From NCBI GenBank assembly GCA_003349885.1, contig QFXC01000013.1, forward strand, positions 434,001 to 498,000: DNA of 64,000 nucleotides, in the 5' to 3' direction. The DNA comes from an endosymbiont of Galathealinum brachiosum (GTDB lineage: Bacteria > Pseudomonadota > Gammaproteobacteria > SZUA-229). Of this stretch, positions 55,777 to 64,000 are shown one piece after another. The notes beneath the pieces were generated by a model. The model did no database searches. It was not told the origin of the DNA and was given only the letters and a program-made list of their open reading frames with translations. Position 1 is the stretch's first letter; each line of letters starts with the position of its first letter. Position numbers and translations under genes: made by a program.

Positions 55777-55812
55777 TGTCGGGAATAACATATACGATTA
55801 TCATTCCTGACA
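55777..55812 (+). terminator. Hairpin after the DsrE-like gene
   Basis: tgtcgggaat (55777-55786) and attcctgaca (55803-55812) pair at 9 of 10 positions with a 16-base loop, starting 13 bases after the stop codon. No T-run follows, so it is only a probable terminator or stabilising stem. Confidence 0.4.
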
Positions 55813-55887
55813 GTAGCAATATAAGCAACTGAATAAATACACTGAAATGATAAAGCGATATACCCGGACTAAATCATAAATTTAAAA

Positions 55888-56211
55888 TTATACTTTAGAT
55901 TTATGATTTGCTTCATACATACCATTCATAAATTCAGCCATAACCCACAGGTAATTATCAATTTGTTCACTATGGATATCACTTTCAGAACAGTTATGTT
56001 CAATTGCCGGAGGGTTATCTATTAAATGCCTCAGGTGAGCAGTATAACGAAGTAATCGTACTTTATACTGAGTATCATTAAACGATGTTGCAGGTACATG
56101 ATTTTCGGTTTTAGGACTTAACCGTTTTGAATTATCATTCAATTTAGCTGAACTAAAACCTAAGGGGATATTAACAACGCGAACAGCCTGCTCAGATTTC
56201 AAATTATTCAT
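55888..56211 (-). CDS. Small protein of unknown function
   Basis: 107 residues, not recognised. Hydrophilic and Asn/Ser-rich at the start (RVVNIPLGFSSAKLNDNSKRL), helical at the end (YKVRLLRYTAHLRHLIDNPP, QIDNYLWVMAEFMNGMYEAN). No signal peptide or metal motif. GGAGAATATTTT precedes the ATG, giving a reasonable ribosome binding site. It stands alone, convergent with the DsrE-like gene. Confidence 0.55.
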   Translation of the reverse strand: MNNLKSEQAVRVVNIPLGFSSAKLNDNSKRLSPKTENHVPATSFNDTQYKVRLLRYTAHLRHLIDNPPAIEHNCSESDIHSEQIDNYLWVMAEFMNGMYEANHKSKV

Positions 56212-56423
56212 AAAATATTCTCCATAAACTAAAAAGTTCGACTTAAGGTCTAAAACCTTTTATCTATTTAGTGAATTTTCATTTCTCTGAAACCAGCTCC
56301 CTGTATTCCTTCAGGGTATATTTAGCCTACCCCTTTCAATATACAAACTACGTTACATCTGTCACAAAAAATCATTACGATAAGAGATATATATCTCACT
56401 TTTTAGCTAGAACGAATAAGTCA

Positions 56424-57365
56424 CTAACAAAGTGATTCAATAACATCATTCCAGGCTGCCTGTATATTTTTCAAATTATATCCACCTCCACCCATAGCGA
56501 GTATTCGGCCTTTACATACTCTGTCTGCTAATAAACTCAAGCGTTTTGCTACAAACGCATGAAAATCTGATGTTAGATCAAGCTGCGTTATAGGATCACC
56601 GGCTAAACTATCAGCGCCGCATTGAAATAAAATAAAGTCAGGATTAAATTTAGAAATAAATGTTTCTGCTTTCTCCCACAGTGCTGTGGCTGTTTCATCC
56701 GTAGTATACGGCGCAAGAGGAATATTAAGCTTTGTACCCTTTGCATTACCAGTACCCGTCTCCAGTATGCTGCCTGTACCTGGATAAAGCGTTGAACCAT
56801 CCTGGTGAAAATCTACACAACAAAGATCCGCATCATCTTCAAATGAATAAAAAACACCATCACCATGATGTGCGTCAATATCGACATACGCAATACGTAG
56901 AACATTATACTGATGTCTTAAATACTCTATTGCAATTCCACAGTCATTAAAAACACAAAAGCCGGCGGCAGAACCCCGAGTTGCATGATGCAAACCCGCT
57001 ATGGGAATAAAAGCATGGTTACACTTCTCAGACACGATATTATCAACAGCACTTAAAACGCTACCTACCACTACACATGCAGCATCATAAATTCCTCTAC
57101 GAGCAGGTGTATCACCCGCGTCTAAATAACCCTCTCCACTTATAGACCGTTCAATAACTTTCTGCACATATAACTCTGTATGAAAGAGTTCAAGCTGTTC
57201 AATAGTTGCAATCTGACCGGCACATAAACTCACTTTATCGCTAAATTCCCTACGCTCAAACTCCTCTTTGAATTCCCAGTAACGTTTAGGCCCAAATGGA
57301 TGATCTTCACCAAAATGATATTCCGCTAGTTGATCACTCAATACCAAACATAGTTTAGTTTTCAT
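56424..57365 (-). CDS. Histone deacetylase-family deacetylase (AcuC/HDAC type)
   Basis: 313 residues with the complete zinc site of the arginase/deacetylase fold: PIAGLHHATRGSAAGFCVFND (His-His dyad), VDIDAHHGDGV, CGADSLAGDP and GGGGYNLKN. Bacterial members act on acetyl-lysine, acetylpolyamines or acetoin-related targets; AcuC is the nearest named group by length and layout. The context (a cNMP-binding gene divergently placed 220 bases away) gives no substrate. Confidence 0.9.
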   Translation of the reverse strand: MKTKLCLVLSDQLAEYHFGEDHPFGPKRYWEFKEEFERREFSDKVSLCAGQIATIEQLELFHTELYVQKVIERSISGEGYLDAGDTPARRGIYDAACVVVGSVLSAVDNIVSEKCNHAFIPIAGLHHATRGSAAGFCVFNDCGIAIEYLRHQYNVLRIAYVDIDAHHGDGVFYSFEDDADLCCVDFHQDGSTLYPGTGSILETGTGNAKGTKLNIPLAPYTTDETATALWEKAETFISKFNPDFILFQCGADSLAGDPITQLDLTSDFHAFVAKRLSLLADRVCKGRILAMGGGGYNLKNIQAAWNDVIESLC

Positions 57366-57585
57366 TTTGTTTTCCAGATATGATGATAATGGTAATATGA
57401 TTAAGCTATTTTGTTAAAAACGTTATAAATATCAAAAATCAATCTATAATTACTCATAAGACATAACATCAAATCGTCGGTTAATATTTTTAACCTGATG
57501 TTTGATTTAGCTTACTATATATTTTTAACGGTCTCTATCAATTGCTTATATTAATAATACAAAATATTTTAATGGGGATTTACTT

Positions 57586-58071
57586 TTGGGTTTAATAAAA
57601 ACACCCTCTTCCGAAGATGAATTAGCGAATAGCCTGGAACTTACAAACTGGGCGAAAGATTTTTCATGGCATCAAATTTGCACTATCAGCAAACACATGG
57701 AAGCATATACTGCCACAAAAGGCACAGTTATTTTTGATGAGGGATCTGAAGACAATACCATGGCGATCGTTATTAAAGGAAAAATTGATATTATTAAAAG
57801 AGAATCAGGCTCGAAGGTAAATATAATAGCCTCAATTTTTCCCTCACAAAGCTTCGGTGAAATGTCATTAATTGATGGTGAAGCCAGATCTGCCCAGGCA
57901 ATAGCCTCGACAGATGTTGATATGCTATTTTTATCAAAAGATAAGTTATTCGGTTTACTAGAGGACAGTCCAAAATTAGCATTTAAATTACTGCTGATAA
58001 TTTCACAAATGCTAAGTCAGCGTTTACGTCGAACCAGCGGCAATCTGGTAGCCCAATTAAACAAAGACTAA
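57586..58071 (+). CDS. Cyclic nucleotide-binding domain protein
   Basis: 161 residues, essentially one cNMP-binding beta-roll: GTVIFDEGSEDNTMAIVIKGKIDII, then the phosphate-binding cassette FGEMSLIDGEARSAQAIASTDVDML, with the Glu and Arg that contact the nucleotide. There is no helix-turn-helix, so it is not a CRP-type regulator; it may act by protein contact. The start is a TTG at 57586, with GGGGA seven bases upstream. Confidence 0.83.
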   Translation: MGLIKTPSSEDELANSLELTNWAKDFSWHQICTISKHMEAYTATKGTVIFDEGSEDNTMAIVIKGKIDIIKRESGSKVNIIASIFPSQSFGEMSLIDGEARSAQAIASTDVDMLFLSKDKLFGLLEDSPKLAFKLLLIISQMLSQRLRRTSGNLVAQLNKD

Positions 58072-58077
58072 AACAAA

Positions 58078-58104
58078 AAAGCCGTGATTAAAAATCACGG
58101 CTTT
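58078..58104 (-). terminator. Strong rho-independent terminator (for the 34-codon minus-strand gene)
   Basis: A 12-bp perfect stem aaagccgtgatt (58078-58089) / aatcacggcttt (58093-58104) with a 3-base loop. On the minus strand it is followed by CTTTTTTGTTTT; on the plus strand only TTT follows. It therefore works best for minus-strand transcripts and may also stop the cNMP-binding gene. Confidence 0.8.
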
Positions 58105-58128
58105 ACACATAAAACACACTATACAATA

Positions 58129-58233
58129 TTAGATAATAAAGTTGGCAATCGCAATCAGCATAAACATAACTCCGATCAAAACCCCCACCGTTGTTGCTAC
58201 ACGAGTTAAAATATAACGATCTTCCGTCTGCAT
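58129..58233 (-). CDS. 34-residue single-helix membrane protein
   Basis: A complete reading frame from ATG 58233 to TAA at 58129. It begins MQTEDRYILTRVATT, then one hydrophobic helix (VGVLIGVMFMLIAIANFII) to the C-terminus, with its soluble, charged N-terminus probably in the cytoplasm. GAGAGG lies five bases before the ATG, and a strong minus-strand terminator begins 24 bases after the stop. Start, stop, ribosome site and terminator together support a genuine small gene. Family unknown; similar small proteins often assist larger membrane complexes. Confidence 0.72.
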   Translation of the reverse strand: MQTEDRYILTRVATTVGVLIGVMFMLIAIANFII

Positions 58234-58249
58234 ATCTACCTCTCGATAA

Positions 58250-58274
58250 CTGTCACTCACAATTTGAGTAACAG
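58250..58274. promoter_or_regulatory. Inverted repeat upstream of the 34-codon gene
   Basis: ctgtcactca (58250-58259) and tgagtaacag (58265-58274) pair at 9 of 10 positions with a 5-base spacer, just before the small membrane gene on the minus strand. It could be an operator or a leader hairpin. Confidence 0.4.
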
Positions 58275-58402
58275 TAGCTTAAATATACGTCTAAAATATT
58301 TTATTGAGAAATATCAATAAAAATAATTATCATAATTTATAAATATTATTAAAGAATAATGTTTGGTTATATTAAACTAGAATTTAAATAGATACATATC
58401 TA

Positions 58403-59194
58403 ATGAGACCAATGAATATATCGAGAAAACTTCATAACTGGCGTGTTTTAAGATCATTAAAAAATCACCCTGTAAAATTTTCAAACTGGAAACATATAAG
58501 AACCCTTAGCTGTATTCGATATCTCAGTTCTGTTGAGAAAGCTCGTTTACGCACTTTATGCTCTGTACTCTTATCTCAAAAGGAATTTATAGGTGTTCAG
58601 GGATTAGAACTTACTGATAATATGTCACTAATAATTGCCGCACAGGCATGTGTTCCCATATTAAAACTTGGTCTAAACTATTATTCTGGTTTTATACAGA
58701 TAACAGTTTATCCGAGCGCATTCTGGGTAGTACGCAATGAAATGGATGAAGCGGGAGTTATTCATCGAAAACGTGTTTTACTATCAGGTGAATCCTGGTC
58801 TCGAGGCCCTGTTATTCTTTCATGGCAAGACATACAACATGATATAGAGCATCATGACGAAGGACACAATGTGATTATTCATGAGTTTTCTCATAAAATT
58901 GATATGTTAAATCGTGGGGCAAATGGCACACCACCAATTCCTGCCGCTACAAGCGAAAAAAAATGGAATGATATTTTTAATTATGCCTATAAGAACCTTC
59001 TGGAAAAAATACGCCATCACCATAAACCCAGCATTAACCCTTATGCTGCACAATCACCTGTTGAGTTCTTTGCTGTTGTCAGTGAATACTTTTTCACCGC
59101 ACCAGAGGTTTTAGGTAAAAATTTTATACAGGTATATAACGAGCTGGCTCTGTTTTATCAACAGGATCCCATCAGACGTAAAACAAAGAACTAA
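58403..59194 (+). CDS. MtfA-like zinc peptidase (M90 family)
   Basis: 263 residues. The zinc-binding motif HEFSHKID is at 160-167 (His160, Glu161, His164), with the third ligand in the FAVVSEYFF helix. The N-terminal SVEKARLRTLCSVLLSQKEFIGVQGLELTD matches MtfA (YeeI). In E. coli MtfA is a peptidase that binds the repressor Mlc. No Mlc or sugar operon is near, so a different partner is likely. The start is ATG 58403; ATG 58412 is also possible. Confidence 0.88.
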   Translation: MRPMNISRKLHNWRVLRSLKNHPVKFSNWKHIRTLSCIRYLSSVEKARLRTLCSVLLSQKEFIGVQGLELTDNMSLIIAAQACVPILKLGLNYYSGFIQITVYPSAFWVVRNEMDEAGVIHRKRVLLSGESWSRGPVILSWQDIQHDIEHHDEGHNVIIHEFSHKIDMLNRGANGTPPIPAATSEKKWNDIFNYAYKNLLEKIRHHHKPSINPYAAQSPVEFFAVVSEYFFTAPEVLGKNFIQVYNELALFYQQDPIRRKTKN

Positions 59195-59242
59195 CCTTAG
59201 CTATAATCACATTGTCTGAAGCACATCACCAAGCTGAGAAAT

Positions 59243-59539
59243 TTATTGATTATCGATTATTCTGGAAAGGCAATTACTTTCAAAAGCCAGGTGTTTGAGA
59301 AACACATTGATATCAATGCCAGAAGAATCCAGCTCATATAATGTTTCTGCTATTAATCTCTGTTCATCAGCTTCAGCCTGAAGAATTGAATCAATCACAA
59401 ACTTATTATCGATAACATGATTGACGCCATCAACAATAATATCCCACTTTTGATAGGGTATTTTTTTATTTTTAAAGAATAATGAAATATACGAGCTGCT
59501 CGTTGCAGCAAGTGACTGCCCTTTAGATTTCGAATCCAT
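59243..59539 (-). CDS. Small protein of unknown function
   Basis: 98 residues, not recognised. A Ser-rich N-terminal 17 residues (SKSKGQSLAATSSSYIS) is followed by a mainly helical remainder (FVIDSILQAEADEQRLIAETLYELDSSGIDINVFLKHLAFE). No signal or membrane segment. Convergent with the MtfA-like gene. It could be spurious, but its length and base usage resemble the neighbours. Confidence 0.45.
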   Translation of the reverse strand: MDSKSKGQSLAATSSSYISLFFKNKKIPYQKWDIIVDGVNHVIDNKFVIDSILQAEADEQRLIAETLYELDSSGIDINVFLKHLAFESNCLSRIIDNQ

Positions 59540-59910
59540 GATACTTTTAATTCCATCTGCCTACAGAATAACATTACTCTATATCTTACTTCGTATACTA
59601 CTCCTACAGCAGATCAATGTATGTAACTTGCATTACATTGGAAAAGGTCATATTCCATATGCATTTGCATTTACAGATGAATCAGACATTTATTATCAAC
59701 TAAGGACATACTTGCGGACACTAATAGGACATATGAGTTAAGTTTACCTGTAACCCCCCCTAAATATTATAAAAAATCTTCGAAAATGCAAGACCGTTAA
59801 TTAATGTGGACACATCATGTCCGATTAAGTACATGGTGATTTACGCATATAGCTAACATATCGTAATATTCTGTTAAACATAAATGATTAGACGAATATA
59901 AAGGGCACAC
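59540..59910. other. Gene-free spacer
   Basis: 371 bases between an unknown minus-strand gene and the receiver gene. A 67-codon frame at 59538-59741 has no good ribosome site and irregular composition, so I do not call it. A short ggaca/tgtcc hairpin lies near 59808. No other feature was seen. Confidence 0.6.
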
Positions 59911-60306
59911 ATGGTAGTACCCATCTCAAAGACATTAGATAACCTAAGGGTTTTAATTGTTGATGATAATAAGGATCTTGCCGAATTCTATAGTGACTTA
60001 CTGTCATTAAACGGCTGTGTTACAAGCGTCTTCAACAATGGTATTGATGCGTTAACAGATTTTAAATTCAAGATTAACAATTACGATCTTATTCTTTCAG
60101 ATATATCCATGCCAGGCATGACCGGGGATGAACTGGCTGTAGAAGTATTAAAACTTAAACCTGATATGCCTATTATTTTATGTAGTGGCTTTCATCCAGA
60201 TTTATCAACTGATGACTTAATGAAATTGGGTATTAAACATTTTTTACCTAAACCAATAGATAGTACTAAACTATTAGATATTATTAATGAGTTAAAATTA
60301 TGTTAA
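59911..60306 (+). CDS. Stand-alone receiver-domain response regulator
   Basis: 131 residues, a CheY-like domain without output. Acidic pocket VLIVDDNKDLAEF, phospho-Asp in LILSDISMPGM, switch Ser in IILCSGF and Lys in FLPKPIDS. AAAGGG precedes the start. The partner kinase is not adjacent. The next gene downstream (68 bases) is a possible DNA- or signal-binding protein, so they may share a pathway. Confidence 0.88.
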   Translation: MVVPISKTLDNLRVLIVDDNKDLAEFYSDLLSLNGCVTSVFNNGIDALTDFKFKINNYDLILSDISMPGMTGDELAVEVLKLKPDMPIILCSGFHPDLSTDDLMKLGIKHFLPKPIDSTKLLDIINELKLC

Positions 60307-60374
60307 TCTCGTTAGATACTTTTATAATTCAACAGGGTATTTAGAATAAACTCGTTTTAAATAAGCAGGAAAAA

Positions 60375-60950
60375 ATGGGAACCAAGAGTAACGTTATTAG
60401 TCGGCTGGATATTATACAAAATGAAATCAGCGCGACAAATCAGCAATTTAAAAAATCTCTCTCCACTATAACGGGTAAAAACCCAAGAACAATACGTCGT
60501 TGGTATTCTCTTGAAGCCTGCATACAGGACATCGATCTAAATAAAATTGCTGTACATTTTGGCCATCATGAAAACTGGCTTAAATTTGGTGCTCATAATA
60601 ACAGCCCATCTTTAATTGATGAAATAATGACATCAAATCATTATGGCGCAGTAATAATGAAAGATGGTGCCGCTGAAAAAATGAATCATAAATTTATAGA
60701 TATGATGAAACTAACAAAACTTACCCTCGACGCTGATGAAGCATGTAAACACGTATTAAGCTTACAAACTGATGAGACCGTTGGTTTATGTGAAATTTCA
60801 GGTCAGATTGCGATGCAAAGCGGTTCACACCACCATACTATGGTTATGGTGATGGGAGACGATAAATCTCATACGGTTGATGTAACAACACTCAATATAA
60901 ATAATGGCCGTGTATTACGAATTATTGCAGACAAAGGGTTAACACCTTAA
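60375..60950 (+). CDS. Putative regulator of unknown family
   Basis: 191 residues, family not recognised. Residues about 15-60 look like a helix-turn-helix (QQFKKSLSTITGKNPRTIRRWYS, then IDLNKIAVHFG). A C-terminal part (residues about 95-190) has alternating strands and a His-rich loop (SGSHHHTMVMVMGDDKSHTVDVTTLNI, VLRIIADKG), reminiscent of a PAS-like sensor fold. AGGAAAAA precedes the ATG. It directly follows the stand-alone receiver gene, so it may be an output or sensor partner. Confidence 0.6.
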   Translation: MGTKSNVISRLDIIQNEISATNQQFKKSLSTITGKNPRTIRRWYSLEACIQDIDLNKIAVHFGHHENWLKFGAHNNSPSLIDEIMTSNHYGAVIMKDGAAEKMNHKFIDMMKLTKLTLDADEACKHVLSLQTDETVGLCEISGQIAMQSGSHHHTMVMVMGDDKSHTVDVTTLNINNGRVLRIIADKGLTP

Positions 60951-60975
60951 ACCCCGTTATCTCCATACATTAAAT

Positions 60976-61638
60976 TTAGTTAAACTTTTTGGTAATTGAC
61001 TCATGAACATAAGCAATCATGAGTTCATTGCCTTCAGACTTAATCACCCGATACCATTCATTCACTTTACCCACTATTTTCAACTTAGTACCATCCTGAA
61101 CGGTCGCGATCACCCTGCCCTCAGGCGAGGCTCGTAATCTACCTCCGTTTGGTGCAACAATAACTAAAATATCAGTTTTATACCCCGGACATGCATGACT
61201 ACCAAAATACTCTAGTAGGCTTTTATTTTCATTTTCCGCAATTAATGCACCAGTACTGCTTTCAGACAACAAACAATGATTAGAACGAAACAGTGATTCA
61301 AGCAAACCCTCATAAGTAACTCTATTTTTATACTTACTTACCTTTTCACGTATATCACGATTACTTAGCGGTAAAGCTATTACCTGTTTTTTTCGTGTTA
61401 GTGCGTCATTAAGAATATGACTCAGGCGTTTACTCTGCTCTTTACTTAATACATTTTTTCTACCACAACCTAACAGCATAACAAGTGACTCTAACTGATT
61501 CATAGAGTCGCGCCACTGATTGCCCGTATCAATACCTTCATAAGCGTCCATCCAGTTATCCACAGTACCACATGCTAAAACAGACGAACTAAATGAAATT
61601 ATCAGATTAAAAACACAAATTCTAATTAATATCATCAA
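60976..61638 (-). CDS. Exported bacterial SH3-domain protein
   Basis: 220 residues with a signal peptide (residues about 1-22, ending SSVLACG; a cysteine at the end could be a lipobox-like or disulfide residue). The C-terminal 70 residues form a bacterial SH3 domain (PNGGRLRASPEGRVIATVQDGTKLKIVGKVNEWYRVI), often found in cell-wall-associated proteins. The middle is helical with several cysteines. It lies 25 bases downstream of the diguanylate cyclase gene on the same strand. Confidence 0.72.
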   Translation of the reverse strand: MMILIRICVFNLIISFSSSVLACGTVDNWMDAYEGIDTGNQWRDSMNQLESLVMLLGCGRKNVLSKEQSKRLSHILNDALTRKKQVIALPLSNRDIREKVSKYKNRVTYEGLLESLFRSNHCLLSESSTGALIAENENKSLLEYFGSHACPGYKTDILVIVAPNGGRLRASPEGRVIATVQDGTKLKIVGKVNEWYRVIKSEGNELMIAYVHESITKKFN

Positions 61639-61663
61639 ACACTCTCAAATTTAATATGAAAAT

Positions 61664-62749
61664 TTATACAACGCAGTTTCTTCCATTATTTTTAGCTTCG
61701 TATAAACGCTCATCAGCAAGCTTTATAATTCTGTCCAGATTATTGTCTTTATGATAAGTTGCCACGCCAATACTGACCGTTACCGTAATTTCATTTCCAT
61801 TACACCTTAAAATATTACAGGCTATTTGAGAACATATTTTTTCAGCAACCATCGATGCATACTTTCCATCTGTTTCGGGTAATAGAACCAGAAACTCCTC
61901 ACCTCCCCAACGTGATATCTGATCCTGCACCCTCAAACCAGCCTGAATATCATTTGATATTATTTTAATAACCTCATCACCACAATCATGCCCGTTTTTA
62001 TCATTAATATACTTAAAGTGATCAATATCAATCAGTAATACACTGAGCGGCTTTTCATTTCTTTGTGTTCTTGCCTGCTCATAAACCATCAAATCTGAAA
62101 TAGCCCTGCGATTAAGTAAATTCGTCAGTGGGTCATGCATTGCAGCATGATAAAAATCCTGACTTAACTGATTAATTTTACCCTGTGATAAAAACAGAGC
62201 ATTTTCACCAATTCGAGCCGTTAAAAATATACCAATTTGTGAAGCGATATATCTCACTCTAAAGTCATCGCTATACATATTGTTCCAGTACGGGTCTATA
62301 GCAAACAAATAAATAGCCGCCAGAGAAATAAACAAAAAAGCTAACCAGTTACATGCAGGGGAGCCATAAATAAATACAATTAACACTATGTATATATAAC
62401 CCCATAATGGCCCTGTACCATTCACACCACCATCAATTATCAGGAAAAAATACATAATGGCTATTGACAGTATAAGCAGACCTTTACTGATACCTTCATG
62501 CTTCTTTCTGACTGCATAGAGCTGAGAAATCACCAGTAACGCAAACACACTATAACAAACCGCTGTTATATGCAGATACCCCTGATAACCACTATAAGTA
62601 CCAAAAATCAGAAGAAATACCATGCCTAATTTTGTAAATAAATTAAGAATACGCAATCTTCTTTCATGATCAATAGACTGCAGTAACTGCTCAAGACCAA
62701 GCTTGCTTTCTATTTCTGGTGATTTATGTGTTAACTTGTTTAAAGACAT
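61664..62749 (-). CDS. Membrane-bound diguanylate cyclase
   Basis: 361 residues. The N-terminal part (residues about 35-190) has six or seven hydrophobic segments of MASE type. The GGDEF domain starts near 200 (HDPLTNLLNRRAISDLM) and has the active motif GGEEF. The inhibitory I-site RVQD stands five residues before it, so product feedback is expected. It makes c-di-GMP; the REC-EAL protein at 22.9 kb could break it down, although a direct link is not shown. Confidence 0.92.
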   Translation of the reverse strand: MSLNKLTHKSPEIESKLGLEQLLQSIDHERRLRILNLFTKLGMVFLLIFGTYSGYQGYLHITAVCYSVFALLVISQLYAVRKKHEGISKGLLILSIAIMYFFLIIDGGVNGTGPLWGYIYIVLIVFIYGSPACNWLAFLFISLAAIYLFAIDPYWNNMYSDDFRVRYIASQIGIFLTARIGENALFLSQGKINQLSQDFYHAAMHDPLTNLLNRRAISDLMVYEQARTQRNEKPLSVLLIDIDHFKYINDKNGHDCGDEVIKIISNDIQAGLRVQDQISRWGGEEFLVLLPETDGKYASMVAEKICSQIACNILRCNGNEITVTVSIGVATYHKDNNLDRIIKLADERLYEAKNNGRNCVV

Positions 62750-63010
62750 AATTTAATTCGATACCGCATTGATTAAATAGTTTGAAATGGCTCATTTATG
62801 ACGCATGTATATTACATCGACTATTCAAATAAGATATGAAACAGATCAATATATAATATACGATTATAACTCATTTAGACTCCGCCCTCCATATAAGATG
62901 AGAAGTTAACTTATTGATAATATTGATTTTATCAAACACCACATTATTAAAGCAGACAAATCGATTGAAATATTATTAACAGCAATGATACTTAATGCTG
63001 GAGATGTAAC

Positions 63011-63610
63011 ATGAATTTATTTAACTATGATCCAGCTTTAAATCTGTTGCCCTGTGATGGAGAGGTCAATTGCTTCGGCAATATTTTTTCAGTCCGGGAA
63101 AGTGAGCTTTATTTACAGGGGTTACTCAACAATATTGAGTGGAAAAATGATGAGGTTATAATTTATGGCAAACACATTACTACCAAACGCAAAGTAGCGT
63201 GGTACGGTGACAATAATTTCGCTTATCGTTATTCAAATATTACCAGACATGCACTTTGCTGGACAAAAGAGCTTTTAACGTTAAAAGCAATCGTTGAAAG
63301 CCACACAAATGTAACCTATAACTCCTGTTTATTAAATTTATATCATAATGGGGATGAGGCAATGTCCTGGCATTGTGATGATGAAAGCACATTAGGTAAA
63401 AACCCGAATATTGCCTCACTTAGTTTTGGTGCTGAGAGAAAGTTCTCTCTAAAACATAAAACCAGCAAGCAAACAGTTTCACTTTTATTAGAACCCGGTA
63501 CTCTATTAGTAATGAAAGGCACCACACAGAATAACTGGTTGCATTGTTTACCTAAAATGAAAAACATCCCTTCACCAAGAATTAACCTCACCTTTAGAAC
63601 ATTTGGTTAA
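63011..63610 (+). CDS. AlkB-like 2-oxoglutarate/Fe(II) dioxygenase
   Basis: 199 residues. Iron site His121-x-Asp123 in MSWHCDDESTLG and a distal His (about 178) in NNWLHCLPK; the 2-oxoglutarate arginine is in RINLTFR. The substrate loop AYRYSNITRHALCW is like the ALKBH2/3-type proteins found in many bacteria. It repairs N-alkylated bases in DNA or RNA. The start has GGAG eight bases upstream. Confidence 0.88.
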   Translation: MNLFNYDPALNLLPCDGEVNCFGNIFSVRESELYLQGLLNNIEWKNDEVIIYGKHITTKRKVAWYGDNNFAYRYSNITRHALCWTKELLTLKAIVESHTNVTYNSCLLNLYHNGDEAMSWHCDDESTLGKNPNIASLSFGAERKFSLKHKTSKQTVSLLLEPGTLLVMKGTTQNNWLHCLPKMKNIPSPRINLTFRTFG

Positions 63611-63707
63611 TTTATATACATAAAATGCCAAAAATTATACTATTTCACATATTGAAATAAAATAATCAACTAAACTAACATTAGTTTTCTTATCAGGTGC
63701 ATTAAGT

Positions 63708-64000
63708 ATGAACAATTTTAAATTACCACTTTTACTGGCTTTATCACTCGGCACAGGCAACGCAAGTGCAGATGCACTCGGCCTATACGTAGGTGGCGGC
63801 TCATGGAATCATGATGCTAACGGTACATTTGGGACCCTTGGTGATGATGTTATTAATGTAGAATCAGACCTGAGTTATAGTGAAGAATCTGATATTTATT
63901 ATTATGCAGCATTTGAACACTTCATCCCTCTTCTACCAAACCTGCGCATTGAAGGTGCGACTCTGGGGCATACCGGAACCGCAACTAATTTAGATTTCAA
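63708..64000 (+). CDS. Outer-membrane beta-barrel protein, N-terminal part (cut by window edge)
   Basis: From ATG 63708, a signal peptide (MNNFKLPLLLALSLGTGNASA) is followed by DALGLYVGGGSWNHDANG and alternating strands with Gly/aromatic residues (SDIYYYAAFEHFIPLLPNLRIEGA). This start matches the family of TIGR04219-type outer-membrane proteins. CAGGTG lies nine bases before the ATG. About 97 residues are visible. Confidence 0.75.
   Translation, partial: MNNFKLPLLLALSLGTGNASADALGLYVGGGSWNHDANGTFGTLGDDVINVESDLSYSEESDIYYYAAFEHFIPLLPNLRIEGATLGHTGTATNLDF

Noticed and set aside
56384-56397. Perfect 14-bp palindrome gagatatatatctc after the deacetylase gene
   Set aside because: Short, AT-rich and unaccompanied by promoter or T-run; could easily be chance.
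57375-57400. Fur-like sequence (gatgataatggtaatatga) upstream of the deacetylase gene
   Set aside because: Too few matches to the 19-bp Fur consensus for an AT-rich spacer.
59538-59741. 67-codon frame between the unknown gene and the receiver gene
   Set aside because: No ribosome binding site, start overlaps the opposite gene, and composition is unlike its neighbours.
62913-62935. FNR-like box upstream of alkB (ttgattttatcaa)
   Set aside because: Half-sites TTGAT and ATCAA are three bases apart, not the four that FNR needs, and the region is AT-rich.

Overview
The window looks like chromosomal DNA of a free-living, motile, respiring gammaproteobacterium with fairly AT-rich DNA (about 40% G+C by eye). 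The evidence is the gammaproteobacterial order mlaFEDCB-murA opposite yrbG-kdsD-kdsC-lptC-lptA-lptB-rpoN-hpf-ptsN-rapZ, plus GreB, TmcA, a MotY-like protein and an AlkB protein. I cannot name the genus. I found no rRNA, tRNA, phage, transposase or CRISPR array.

Layout. 1-4.7 kb (minus strand): the mla operon for retrograde phospholipid transport, then murA and the start of hisG. 5-9.9 kb (plus): cation exchanger, Kdo synthesis (kdsD, kdsC) and LPS export (lptC, lptA, lptB). 10-16.9 kb: rpoN, hpf, ptsN, hprK, rapZ, an EIIA of the mannose type, HPr and enzyme I. This is a regulatory phosphotransfer cascade with no sugar permease in view. 17-20 kb: mgtE and thrC. 20-21.7 kb (minus): a blue-copper protein and a tri-heme cytochrome c peroxidase. 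21.9-27.6 kb (minus): a tight four-gene unit joining an exported two-domain rhodanese to a hybrid histidine kinase, a REC-EAL phosphodiesterase and an unusual HisKA-REC-HPt protein with no ATPase domain. 27.7-30 kb: argG and a MotY-like gene. 30-32.7 kb: an arsR-GAPDH-arsJ arsenate resistance operon. 32.7-35.8 kb: greB, phoH and two unknown genes, with repeat-rich intergenic DNA. 36-38.6 kb: purE, purK and a VanZ-like fusion. 38.9-47.4 kb: many small unknown genes around tmcA, cytochrome c, a GFA protein and a TSUP transporter. 47.6-55.8 kb: a copper ATPase with a tiny coupled membrane peptide, a cysteine-cluster protein, an RND efflux pair and a DsrE-like protein. 56-64 kb: a deacetylase, a cNMP-binding protein, a 34-residue membrane peptide, an MtfA-like peptidase, two regulatory genes, an SH3 protein, a diguanylate cyclase, AlkB and the start of an outer-membrane protein.

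The most interesting features are: the rhodanese/phosphorelay/c-di-GMP operon; the phoH leader, which carries a perfect 13-base complement of the 16S rRNA tail far upstream of the start codon; mlaF, which has no ordinary start codon at the place the family requires; two very small membrane-protein genes (27 and 34 residues) with strong ribosome binding sites; a candidate sigma-54 promoter in front of rpoN itself; an apparently leaderless arsR; and several intergenic repeat elements. All functional calls come from reading motifs, not from database searches.
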